The translations under genes and the position numbers were made by a program. The notes beneath the pieces were generated by a model. That model was not told where the DNA came from. It worked only from the letters and a program-made list of their open reading frames with translations, and made no database searches. From Typha latifolia (Eukaryota; Streptophyta; Magnoliopsida; Poales; Typhaceae), in assembly GCA_019914945.1 (NCBI GenBank), contig CM034105.1:11656001-11720000 (forward strand): a stretch of DNA of 64,000 bases. The letters are read 5' to 3'. Positions 12,571-22,130 of this stretch are shown piece by piece. Numbering within the stretch: position 1 is the first letter of the stretch; each line of letters begins with the position of its first letter.

Positions 12571-12829
12571 AACACAAAACTTATTCCAAAAACACAGAGA
12601 AGAACAATTTAATTCTCCAAAACGACCCAAATAGAAACACTACAAAATACTAAATCATGAACATTCTCTACTAATCACAATTTTATTCTCTAATTTAGGT
12701 TCCAGAGAAGGATTGGCCTTAAAACTTGGTGATCTGATTCGGTTCTTTTCTTGGGCAGCCACGTCCAAGGGAAGTATCCGATTCTACCTCAATTGTTGCC
12801 ACCTTTCCTATAATCCTCTCATATATATA
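12570..12829 (+). promoter_or_regulatory. HVA22 copy 1 promoter with ABRE plus CE1-like pair and TATA box
   Basis: GCCACGTCCA at 12758-12767 closely resembles ABRE A3 of the barley HVA22 promoter (GCCACGTACA, recalled). TGCCACC at 12797-12803 matches the start of coupling element CE1 (TGCCACCGG, recalled). A TATATATA box follows at 12822-12829. The block from about 12570 onward aligns by eye with 16830-17060 upstream of copy 2, with both elements kept in order. ABA induction is inferred. Confidence 0.6.
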
Positions 12830-12884
12830 CTGATTTCCACTCTATCTTCTTCTCGTATTACTCAATCAACCAAGGCCTATCAAT

Positions 12885-12888
<4 letters not shown>

Positions 12889-12919
<31 letters not shown>
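12889..12919 (+). repeat. CT microsatellite in HVA22 copy 1 leader
   Basis: About 15 CT units in the presumed 5' UTR of copy 1. The equivalent place in copy 2 holds a much longer CT/TA/CA compound repeat. Confidence 0.9.
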
Positions 12920-12923
<4 letters not shown>

Positions 12924-12994
12924 ATAAATTCATCAATTCTAGCTACTACTTCTCAGTTGCAATATCACAAAACAGAAGAGAAAGTTTAATAAAG

Positions 12995-13161
12995 ATGGCA
13001 AACCTTTGGGCTCTACTAAGTCATCTCCATTCCCTTGCAGGGTATGTACTTCCTAAATATATATTCCCCTATAATTCCTTTTAATATATCTTTCTAATTG
13101 CTTTCATTTTCTTTGTTAACTTTGTGCAGACCATCCATTACACTCATATATCCCTTGTAAG

Positions 13162-13216
<55 letters not shown>

Positions 13217-13756
13217 GAGCAATTTTTTACATGCATCACTTGATTCTTTTGCATGTTTGTATATTTGGATCTGGATAACTGAGGTTTATGTTATAGGTAT
13301 GCATCAGTTAGGGCTATCGAGAGCCCCGGAAAGGACGACGACGAGCAGTGGCTAGCATATTGGATCCTCTACTCCTTACTGACTCTCATGGAGATGGTGG
13401 CTGAGCCTATCTTGTATTGGTAACCATTTTAATGAGAAATTATATATATAGTTTTATAATTAATATAATTTTTGTTACAATTAATTCTGAGGCTGGATTA
13501 ATATTTTGGCTTGCTTTAGGGTTCCATTGTGGTATCAAATAAAGGTAGCATTTGTTGCATGGCTGGTGCTGCCGCAGTTCATGGGAGCATCATTCCTCTA
13601 CGAGAAGTTTGTGAGAGAGCAACTCAAGAAGCTTAAGATGGACCAAAAAGATGCAAAGGTGATCATATCAATATTTATTCATCTATTTAGATAACAATGT
13701 ACTAATAGTTTCTTATTCTTAATTAATTTTCAAAATGGCAGGCTAATGTGAAGTAA
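12995..13756 (+). CDS. HVA22: HVA22-like protein, tandem copy 1
   Basis: Five exons (12995-13041, 13130-13156, 13297-13419, 13520-13658, 13742-13756) encode 116 residues. The TB2/DP1/HVA22 (REEP/Yop1) domain is complete: HLHSLAGPSITLIYPLYASV, an acidic DDDEQWLAYWILYS segment, hydrophobic hairpins around LTLMEMVAEPILYW and FVAWLVLPQFMGASFLYEKF, then VREQLKK. Family members are reticulon-like ER membrane proteins that shape tubules; plant HVA22 is induced by ABA and stress. The last exon codes only ANVK before TAA, so the acidic tail is missing. If the exon 4 donor is not used, a different short tail ends at 13694. Copy 2 lies 3.4 kb downstream in the same orientation. Confidence 0.93.
13164..13218 (+). 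repeat. CT/TA compound microsatellite in HVA22 copy 1 intron 2
   Basis: A CT run followed by a TA run begins a few bases after the intron 2 donor. Copy 2 intron 2 has a TA run in the corresponding place. Confidence 0.9.
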
Positions 13757-14220
13757 TGAAATGGAAGACATGAAGGTGATCGAAGAAAACTATTAAAAAA
13801 AAGTGTCTCGTTCTCGTATTTTCTTTTTCTTTGTTTGATTGTAAAAGGAGGATAAAATTTGCATTAGTGCTACTTCTCTATACTAAAAATGTGAAAGTTC
13901 TTTACGTTGATCTTTATATATATATATATATATATTCATGGATGCATCGAATATTTTACATGTGTTGATCTGTGAGAATAGTACGCCATTGGAATAGTAG
14001 CTAAGCTTTGAAGCATTAGGCTCAGATTGGATCTAGTAGGATCTAGAGAAAATTTCAAATAATTATCATATCACATCTTGATCTTTTTCAAAATTTTCCC
14101 TTTATTTTCTTTTCCTTAACTTCTCAAATAATATATTGCTTAAATTTCAAACTTCTGAAACAAAAATTTAATTTTCTCAAAGACATTTTAGTAAATTAAA
14201 TTTTGTTAGTGTATTTAACA
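13757..14220. other. HVA22 copy 1 3' UTR and AT-rich spacer
   Basis: The sequence after the copy 1 stop can be aligned with the unused tail exon of copy 2 for about 50 bases. It then becomes AT-rich with a TA run at about 13916-13935. No gene is seen. Confidence 0.5.
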
Positions 14221-14224
14221 ATAT

Positions 14225-15805
14225 CACTCATGGAAGGGGAAGGACTTCTTGGATGGCATGGGACAAGAAGTAGTCGTTGCTATACAATCTCCTGCCAGTC
14301 CTTCTAGGACAAGAGCTATTCCTACCCATATCCTCAGTATGATCATGGACTCTGAGGTTTAGGTTGGGAGATTAATCTGAAGCTGTTGGAGAGTGGCCAG
14401 GAAGAAAGGAAGTTCGGGTTGTCTATGCCTATTAAGACATTTCATGAGATCTTGGCTAAGATATGGTCGATCTTTGGGCCATTCTTAGCATCAGATAGGA
14501 CGAGGCTTTCTGCCTGTTCCATCTGATCTTGGAGGAGAATATGATCTCAGTCTTACTGAAAAGCCATGGACTATTGTATGTAAAAGGTTCATAACTTGAT
14601 CTTAGCATTGCTGCTAGGTTGGGGTTGCTGAATGTGTTACAATACGACCACATGAGTTAGATTAGTCGAGTCGAGTCAATTTGAGTTAGTTAGTTAGTTA
14701 GTTAGTTTTATCTTATTATTTTAAATTATAAAAATTAAATAATCTGTATGTGGATTCAATCTACTAATATATTTACTCCTATAAATAGGAGTGGACATAT
14801 GTTGATAATTATAATTTGAGTTTAATCAAATTATTTTTTTCGTCTTTATCTTTTACAGTAGTTGTAGAAGTATTTCAATCTTCCAAACATTAGCTATCTT
14901 CCTCCACCAGCAGCCACCATACTTTACGGTCGTCTACCACCACCCTTGGCTATCTGCCACCCTTTGAAGATCGCCGCAACGTCAGATATTTACTATTCTG
15001 CCCCGTTTTGACCTTGCTCTACTATTTTATTGATTTTTTTTTATCCAGATGTTCGATTTAGATAAAACTAGAGTCATTAATATATTATCTCATGAGGTTA
15101 CCACCAAATAAAATTTTATAATTTTCTTACTTTTGAATTGGTCCAAATCTGATGCGTAACATAAAGATAACATGGTGTCTCGTATGTGCATCGATTTGGA
15201 CTTAGGGAAGCCATTGAAGTAGGCTTTAATGGTTGGTGTTGCCATAAGAAATTTAGGTTAAATTTTTGTTTCGCTTGTGGTAGGATTGGCCTGGCATAAT
15301 GTGTCTAATTATTCTGACCCCTCTGAGGGCAAAACACATGCTCAAGTGTCTCCGAGAAAGGACGCGATGACCTTTCATATTGGCCTTGCTTTGGGCTTTT
15401 GATCTTCTTAATCTACTTGATGACAAAGACATGAGTGAAGCTTATCTAATTAAGTATGGGCCTCCAAACTTCTGGAAGCTCATTGTCGGCCTAGTTTTAT
15501 AAGTCTATTATGTACAACCACATGTTTGATTCTCTCTCTTATATTAGACTAGGTATTCAGAAGTCTATTGGAGACGATAGTACTTCCAATATTGTCAATG
15601 ACCCTTGGATTCTCAATATTCCTTTTTCCTTAATCTCTACTTTCATCAAGGTCAAAGAAAAAGATATCTTGGCCTTATTGCTAATCATAGTTGGAATACC
15701 CACAAAATTCTGACTACTTTGGGCCAATCCCATGTAGTTTCATTTGTGCTCAAAACTTTATGCTTTGTAGGACAAGGATCGATCGTTATGTCTCAATCCC
15801 TAGCC
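14225..15805 (+). mobile_element. Decayed LINE (L1-type) fragments
   Basis: Plus-strand translation in shifting frames gives pieces of an L1-type plant LINE. At about 14340-14650 is a DUF4283-like ORF1 domain (EILAKIWSIFGP and similar). At about 15260-15330 is a zinc-knuckle-like FCFACGRIG. At about 15540-15660 is RLGIQKSIGDDSTSNIVNDP, the typical C-terminal region (gxrWxIGdGxsIxIWxDPW). The middle, including most reverse transcriptase, is missing, and stops and frameshifts are frequent. It lies between the two HVA22 copies. Confidence 0.65.
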
Positions 15806-15811
15806 ATATAG

Positions 15812-15960
15812 GCTTAGGGGTGTGAACAAGCTGACTCTAGCTCAGACTTAGCTCGAAATTAATTTTGAGCTTACTAGCTCGGCTCAGCTCAACTCGAGCC
15901 GAGCTCGAGTCTATAATCAAGCCCTATTCAAGCTGAGCTGAGCTAAGCCCGAGGTCAAAA
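15812..15960. mobile_element. hAT-like terminus with AGCTCGAG-rich sequence
   Basis: TAGGGGTGTGAACAAGC at about 15815 resembles the CAGGGGTGTGAAC-type end of many plant hAT non-autonomous elements. It is followed by repeated AGCTCGA/GAGCTCG words. The other end was not found. A related AGCTCGAG-rich patch lies at 28780-28850. Confidence 0.4.
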
Positions 15961-15974
15961 ATATTTTAGTCTTG

Positions 15975-16545
15975 CAAAACGACTTGGTCGGCATCATACC
16001 GCTAGATATGCTGGGTGCCTTGAGCTGGAGGTGGTCGACCTCTCGATGAATGGGTTGATCGGGCGAATATCTTCATCTGTCGGTAATCTCAATGCCCTCT
16101 TGGAGCTCTAGCGCAGCGTCAACTAGGTCTCTGGCACGATCTCTCCCGAGCTCGTCAGATGCAGTAACCTAACTAACCTTGAGCTCGACAATAACTAGAT
16201 CTCAACATCATCCCGGCAAAGCTCGATCGGCTCTGGAGTCTCAAGATGCTCTACCTACCCGTAGGAGATTGATGATTTGCATTAATCTAGAGGTAGTGGA
16301 CTTCTCATAGGAGAGCCTCAAGGGATCCATCTCGAGGGGATCTTTTGACTATTGAGGCTCGCCAAGTTGCTGCTCCTGGACAACAACCGCACAGGAAAGA
16401 TAGCGTCGGAGATTGGGAACTAAGCATCGTTGATCCGGTTCCACACCGTATCATGGGGGTGATTCTGCTAGAGGTCGAGATGCTAAGGAACCTCAGCTTC
16501 CTCAACCTTGTGAAGGCAGATGGTGGAGGAGGAGGATGAGGCTTG
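15975..16545 (+). pseudogene. LRR receptor-like kinase fragment, pseudogene
   Basis: One frame from about 16000 to 16205 reads LELEVVDLSMNGLIG, SSSVGNLNALLEL, VSGTISPELV and CSNLTNLELDNN. These are plant-specific leucine-rich repeats of the kind found in subfamily XI LRR receptor kinases such as the RCH1/RGFR group. In-frame TAG codons occur at 16109, 16124 and 16196. After a disruption, further repeats appear near 16285-16445 (NLEVVDFS, LLLLDNN, TGKIASEIGN) with more stops and frameshifts. No kinase domain, start or promoter is seen. It is higher in GC than its surroundings, as expected of former coding sequence, and probably came in as a fragment of an intronless LRR exon. Confidence 0.7.
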
Positions 16546-16829
16546 CAGAGGAGGAGGAAGAGGAGTATTGCCAAACTATTATCATCCGTAAGTTATTATG
16601 TGATAGTTACGTACAAAAAATATGATATACTTACCTCTCATATGCACGCGCAAGTCACATGTAGAAAGAATTTTAAGATAAATGGGCAATTTTGATATTT
16701 CTCTAATTTTATCTACAACGTTGAAGGGGTGAGTTATTTTTAATAGTTTAAGAGGTTATTATGTATTAAAAAATAGTTCATATGGTCACCGTGGAAAATG
16801 AGAATTATCCCAAAAAAAAATATTTCCAA

Positions 16830-17053
16830 CACTTGAGCATAAAACTTAAGACCAAAACAGAGAAAAACAATTTATTCTCCAAAACGACCAAAGATAGAAA
16901 CATATAAATACTAAATCATGCACATTGTCTAATTTAGGTTTCATAGAAGGGTTAGCCTCAAAACTTGGTGATCTCTTTCTGTCTTTACTTGGGTAGACAC
17001 GTCCAAGTGGGAAGTATCCGATTCTTTCTCATTAATTTGTTGCCACCTTTCCT

Positions 17054-17060
<7 letters not shown>
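16830..17060 (+). promoter_or_regulatory. HVA22 copy 2 promoter with conserved ABRE and CE1-like elements
   Basis: This segment aligns by eye with 12570-12810 upstream of copy 1. The ACGT element is GACACGTCCA at 16996-17005; its reverse strand contains ACGTGTC, which still fits the ACGTGKC consensus. TGCCACC at 17041-17047 is the CE1-like element, at nearly the same spacing as in copy 1. ABA response is inferred. Confidence 0.55.
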
Positions 17061-17148
<88 letters not shown>

Positions 17149-17149
17149 T
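17057..17149 (+). repeat. Compound CT/TA/CA microsatellite at the HVA22 copy 2 core promoter
   Basis: Nearly 30 CT units run into about 11 TA units and then CA units, just before the leader of copy 2. The TA part may serve as the TATA region. Length variation here would change the distance between the ABRE/CE1 pair and the start site. Confidence 0.9.
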
Positions 17150-17196
17150 ACTGCTACTCATTTGCACCACAGAATAGAAGAGAAAGTTTCGTAAAG

Positions 17197-17814
17197 ATGG
17201 GCAAATTCTGGGCTCTACTTGGTCATCTCCATTCCCTTGCAGGGTATGTATATATGTATCTATGCATGCTTCCTTCTCTTCTATATTCCATCTAATATAT
17301 CATTTCATTGTGTGCAGACCTACCATTACACTCATATACCCCTTGTAAGTGCCTATATATATATACATTCATACATACATATATATATATATATATATGC
17401 ATCACTTGATTCTTTTAAATGGTTGTATATTTGGATCAGAATAAGTGAGTTTTATGCAATAGGTATGCATCAGTTAGGACTATCGAGAGCGCGGCGAAGG
17501 ACAACGACGAGCAGTGGCTGGCATATTGGATCCTCTACACCTTCCTAACCCTCATGGAGATGGTGGCTGGGCCTATCTTGTATTGGTAACTATTTATATA
17601 TATATATATAATCTATATATAGTTTTATAGTTAATTATATAACTTTTGTTACAATTCTTGAGGGATTAATATTTGTCTTAATTTATTTAGGTTCCCATTA
17701 TGGTATCCGATAAAGGTAGTATTTGCTGCATGGCTGGTTCTGCCACAGTTCATGGGGGCTTCCTTCCTCTATGAGAAGTTTGTGAGAGAGCAACTCAAGA
17801 AGATTGGAGGCTAG
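17197..17814 (+). CDS. HVA22: HVA22-like protein, tandem copy 2
   Basis: Four exons (17197-17243, 17318-17344, 17463-17585, 17691-17814) encode 106 residues, with exon lengths 47, 27 and 123 identical to copy 1. The start MGKFWALLGHLHSLAGP is closer to the usual HVA22 beginning (MGK) than copy 1. The TB2/DP1/HVA22 domain is intact through FPLWYPIKVVFAAWLVLPQF and VREQLKK; it then ends IGG and TAG at 17812. The reading frame after this TAG stays open to a good donor at 17827, and a phase-matched downstream exon still exists at 18059-18112, so the tail seems to have been lost by one nonsense change. The role is as for copy 1: ER membrane shaping under stress. Confidence 0.92.
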
Positions 17815-17939
17815 ATGGGTAAAGAGGTGGTCATATTAGAAATTATTAATTCCTCTGTAACCTAACAGGATAAATATAAAAAAAAAAGCACTTATGATTC
17901 ACAAATATCTAGGATTATTCTGTGTTGATTCTTTATGAA

Positions 17940-17942
17940 ATT

Positions 17943-17990
<48 letters not shown>
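17940..17990 (+). repeat. TA microsatellite between HVA22 copy 2 and its relict exon
   Basis: More than 20 TA units within the stretch that would be the last intron of copy 2. Confidence 0.9.
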
Positions 17991-17991
<1 letters not shown>

Positions 17992-18058
17992 TACTTTTGG
18001 TAAGAGCAATGGCAGAATTAATGCTATTCTCTTTCTCTTTTAATTTCCATAATGGCAG

Positions 18059-18112
18059 GCTAATGAGGAGGAATCACAAAGACAAGGTGAAGGTGGAGAT
18101 GAAGAAAACTAA
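18059..18112 (+). pseudogene. Relict last exon of HVA22 copy 2 (acidic tail)
   Basis: After a CAG acceptor at 18056-18058, the phase 0 frame encodes ANEEESQRQGEGGDEEN and TAA. It aligns with copy 1 exon 5 (GCTAATGTGAAGTAA). It lies behind the premature TAG of copy 2, so it is now untranslated, though it may still be spliced into the mRNA. Confidence 0.6.
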
Positions 18113-18134
18113 AAGAAAAAAGTGCTGCATATTC

Positions 18135-18177
<43 letters not shown>

Positions 18178-20490
18178 TTGTAGAAGGACAAAAAATTTGA
18201 AAAATCTTGTTTTTTTAGTAATTTCTTGATTAACACCCTGTCTTTGTGTTATTTGTTTGCCTATAATTTTCGTATCACATTAGATTACTTATCCCTAACA
18301 AAATGGTACCTAAGAAAGAAGTATTTCTTTGAGGATACTAAAGTTATCTTTAAAAAATACCTAAAGTACCATTGTCTTACCTTTTTCTTATTTCCCTTGA
18401 GTTTTAAAATACTTTTCCTAAAATACCATTACAAAATCCTGCAAACACTTTGATGTTTTAATAATTTGGTTAGTGTAAGGTTAGATTTAAAATTATGTCA
18501 AGTTAGAGAGTTAGATGAACTATAGTTTTAACTTTTAAGGCTAAAGGTAGTTAGCCAGAATAACAACAAAACATCATATCATATGAAAATTATATGCAAA
18601 AAAAATTATAAATAGCCCAAAGATAGAATCTTAGTCATAATCATAAAACCATTAAAATATAAGATTTTATTTAAAAGGTATACTTATACTTAGCTTTTCT
18701 AAACTATCACAATTCTTTTATATGCATCCCCGGATTTTTTTATTATCCACGTAGAATTCGAAACTAGAAAAAAATAACTCTATGAACTCTCAAAACTATT
18801 TTTTTTTAATTTCTTTGTAAAAATCAGTAATAGTCTAAAAAAACTCTATCATCTTCGTAGATGAACAAATGTCAGACGTATATGTTAGCAATACAAATCT
18901 ACGAATCAATGCCAGCTATCAGCATTAGTCGATACTGTATTATTGGATGCTAAAGATGAGAATATTTATATTTATTTCCTGACATAAATGCATGGATTAA
19001 TGCTGGAAATAAATCTGGGATATCAGAATCAATGTATGTTAGCATTTACTAAATATTGAATGGGTCGATGTATATTTTATCCATTGATTATTGCGGGATA
19101 TCAGAATCAATTGATTCAGTATCGCTAATTCAATATTAATATATATACTACCTTATACAATTGCATCCATTAACATGAGCTTTCTTTATATATAAAGTCT
19201 TAACAACTAATATAAATGGCAACTTAATATAGCTTATAAAATTAATATGCAATTATCTCTTTATTTCCTTTTTCTAAGAGAGAAGTGGCAACTTAATATA
19301 GCCGATGCCATTGAAAACTATTGAGATTTGAACCCAAAAATACTTAACATGAGCTTTTTCTTTTTTTTAAACACAATTCCATTGGCATTTGGAATTTGCT
19401 ATATGGAATTCCTTTTTTTCTTTTCTTTTGTTTTTCTCATAATTAGGGTTTAGTTTTATCATACAATTGCATCACTTCTACTATTTCCTCCAACATAGTT
19501 TTGGCAGTCACTCCATCCACCAATAGGCCTTGTTTTTGAAAAAAGAAAAAGAAAAAAAAAAGAGTACTCCTCTTTACTTGTGCATTGCATTATAATGTCT
19601 TTATTGAGCAACTAGCATGAAATTCTAATCAAGAGCTTCTAAGCTGCTCCAAATATGTCTCATTAATCTGAACTGAAGCTCAGACTCCTTCCATTAATTT
19701 CTGCAGATTTCTACAGCTGAAAGGAGAAGAATCTGATGCACTTTCTCACTGTAGACCAGTTTTTTAGAACCACTTGGATGAGCACTTATATAGAATGTCA
19801 AGATGAAACAAGCAAAAGCCATCAAAGTTGGGAAGGAATTAGGCTGAAAGAAGAAAAGAAAAGTTGAACCTAGTAGGAGGCATTATACTAAATCATCTAG
19901 ATGCATCCACTCACTATCAGCACATTGGAAATCAACCACAATGCAACTTGCACACTTCTATGAGTCCTACCATCTTCTCCAAAAATAAATAAAAGAAGAG
20001 AAAATTTAAGTTCAAGCATTAGCTGAAATCAGTTTGTGTTCACTACTAATTAATCAGATAATTATCCCCTATATTTTGCATAATTTTACTTTATCTTTAA
20101 TCCTCTTGATCGACCTACTGATTTTTCATCCAAAATTAATGAATAATGATGTAAATGCTAAAATTAATGTGATTTGCACCTGTATTTATTACTATAAACA
20201 AATTGCTAAATGACTAAATTGTTTTCGATACGCTGATTCAAATAATATCACAAAATTTGACTGGTAAGAACTTTTAGAACGTGGAATATTGTACATGCCG
20301 AATCTAGTGTTCGTCTTAAGTATCTTTTCTCATCAACGGCCAAACTTTATAAATATAACCATGCACAAACTGAGCCATGTGTCTTACATGTGTGAATTGA
20401 ATTGACAAAGATTTCTTTATCCCAAAATATAGTTACTCATCGGGACCTATAACCTAAGTGAAACTTAAAATTTCACCTACCAATGATTTT
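18113..20490. other. Intergenic AT-rich DNA, no gene seen
   Basis: A CT microsatellite lies at about 18138-18176. The remainder is AT-rich with repeated ATCAGAATCAATG-type words around 18900-19120. No coding region is supported. Confidence 0.5.
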
Positions 20491-20496
20491 TAATAG

Positions 20497-22130
20497 TTTT
20501 TTTTTTGTTAAAAGGAAGCTGATTAACTTATATAGGAACACTCATAATCGAGCTAGGAGCAGCATAAAAAATGAAGAGCTTACATGATTCCTGAGGGAGC
20601 TCCTCAGTAGGCCCCAGGTTGGAACATTGCGTGCCACACTTGCCCTGCCACGCAGCCCAATTTGCAACCCTATTTCCCTCTTGTAAGACGTGGGAAAACT
20701 TAACCGCTCTAAAGCTCTCCATTAACCTAATGCACTCACCTACGACGTGTCGCACTCTCCATGGGTTGACGGCCTTTGAGCGTAGATATTAAACCAGCAC
20801 GCACAAGTCAAGCTCAAGCTTGATCTCCATGTAGTCATACTCCTTTGCCATGAGGAGCCCAAGTCGGACTGCGAATGCCTCCGCCGACAGGGTCGAGTCT
20901 CCTAGAGCCGGCTCCCACGCCATGGCAAGCAAAGCCCCGATATCATTTCTCAGCACCGCTCAAACTTCACCGTGGTTGGCACTTGCATCCCATGCTCCAT
21001 CAATGTTGAGCTTGACCTTTCTTGACTCTGGCGGCTTCCACTTGACCTATGCACGACTTCTACGATGAGGCTCAGCCTCATGCTCCTCACTATATTTCTC
21101 CACCTGCCACCCTTGCGATTGCTCTCGCTAGTTGAGCAACTCCCCCAAACCCCACTTGACATCGTTGCTTCTAGATTGCGAGGCAGTGGAGGTAATGATC
21201 GCCTTGGTATATAGATCCTTGCTACGTTTTGCATGCCACTTAATGTCCAGCCAGTCCATGTTGACCTTGGCAGCTACTTGTAGGGTGTCTGGTGACGCCG
21301 CCTTAACCTACAGCCAGGTTTCCTGACTATACTAGCAAGCGAACAAGAGGTGGTTGGCCGTCTTCGAGAAGAGTTCGCAAAGGTGACAGGGGTCAGCCAC
21401 CCCCAACCTGAGGCTCCGAAGTTAAACCATCATCAAGATCCTATTTCATGCAAGTTTTCAACAGAAAGTCCGCACATAGGGGCTACCCTCAGCCTCCACA
21501 GCTCCTTCCAACTGTTCCACACCTCTTCATTTTGTGAAAGTAGGAAGTTGTAGATAGCCTTACATCACGGCTCTCTCTTTGGGTGCGGCCACCATATCCA
21601 ATGATCTAAAGTGGTGGTGGCCCCCATAGGGAGTGAGTCGAATTCAAAGGCTAATCCCACCCCACTGTACTAACCAACCTTTTCGTCTGTCCATGATTGC
21701 ATTTACCAAGTCCACCACTGTCAGCTCCTCGTCCAATAGCGTCGGGTGAATTATCCGCGTTTGCTTGGTCCACGAGATAGGTGAGGCCCACGGCTCAACT
21801 GCTACCTTCGTGGTCCTCCAGTTCCCTACCCACTTTTGGTACCCAAGCTTTAAGGTGTTAGCAACCCAACAAAGGGATCTCCACACCGAGGAAACCTTGG
21901 CGTTTCCTTTAGTCTCCCATGGGTTCAAGTAACCGTACTTGTTGATGACAATCTCAACCCAGCGGGAGCTATTCGTATTCAACACCTTAAAGACCAGCTT
22001 ACCCCCACAACATCACCTAGGCCAGCTTCAGCTTCCTAATCCCCAATCGGTCGCCAGCCTATTTCGGTCTAGTGACCACCTCCCAGCTAAGAAGGTGGAG
22101 CTCACGACCCTTGCCGTTGTGCCATAGGAA
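20497..22130 (-). mobile_element. 5'-truncated LINE, minus strand
   Basis: Read on the minus strand from about 22130 downwards. First comes the post-RT region (SSRWVEIVINKYGYLNPWE at about 21960-21900). Next is a zinc-finger-like reverse-transcriptase C-terminus (WKELWRLRVAPMC near 21510-21470). Last is an RNase H domain (WKPPESRKVKLNIDGAWD near 21040-20990, then HVLQEGNRVANWAA near 20690-20650). It ends with a T run at 20497-20506 on the plus strand, i.e. a poly(A) tail in the element's own sense. Endonuclease and most RT are absent, so this is a typical 5'-truncated insertion. Stops and frameshifts show that it is inactive. Confidence 0.75.

Noticed and set aside
20850..21326. Plus-strand frames in the 20.8-21.3 kb region
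   Set aside because: They are antisense to the LINE RNase H and RT C-terminal remnants on the minus strand.
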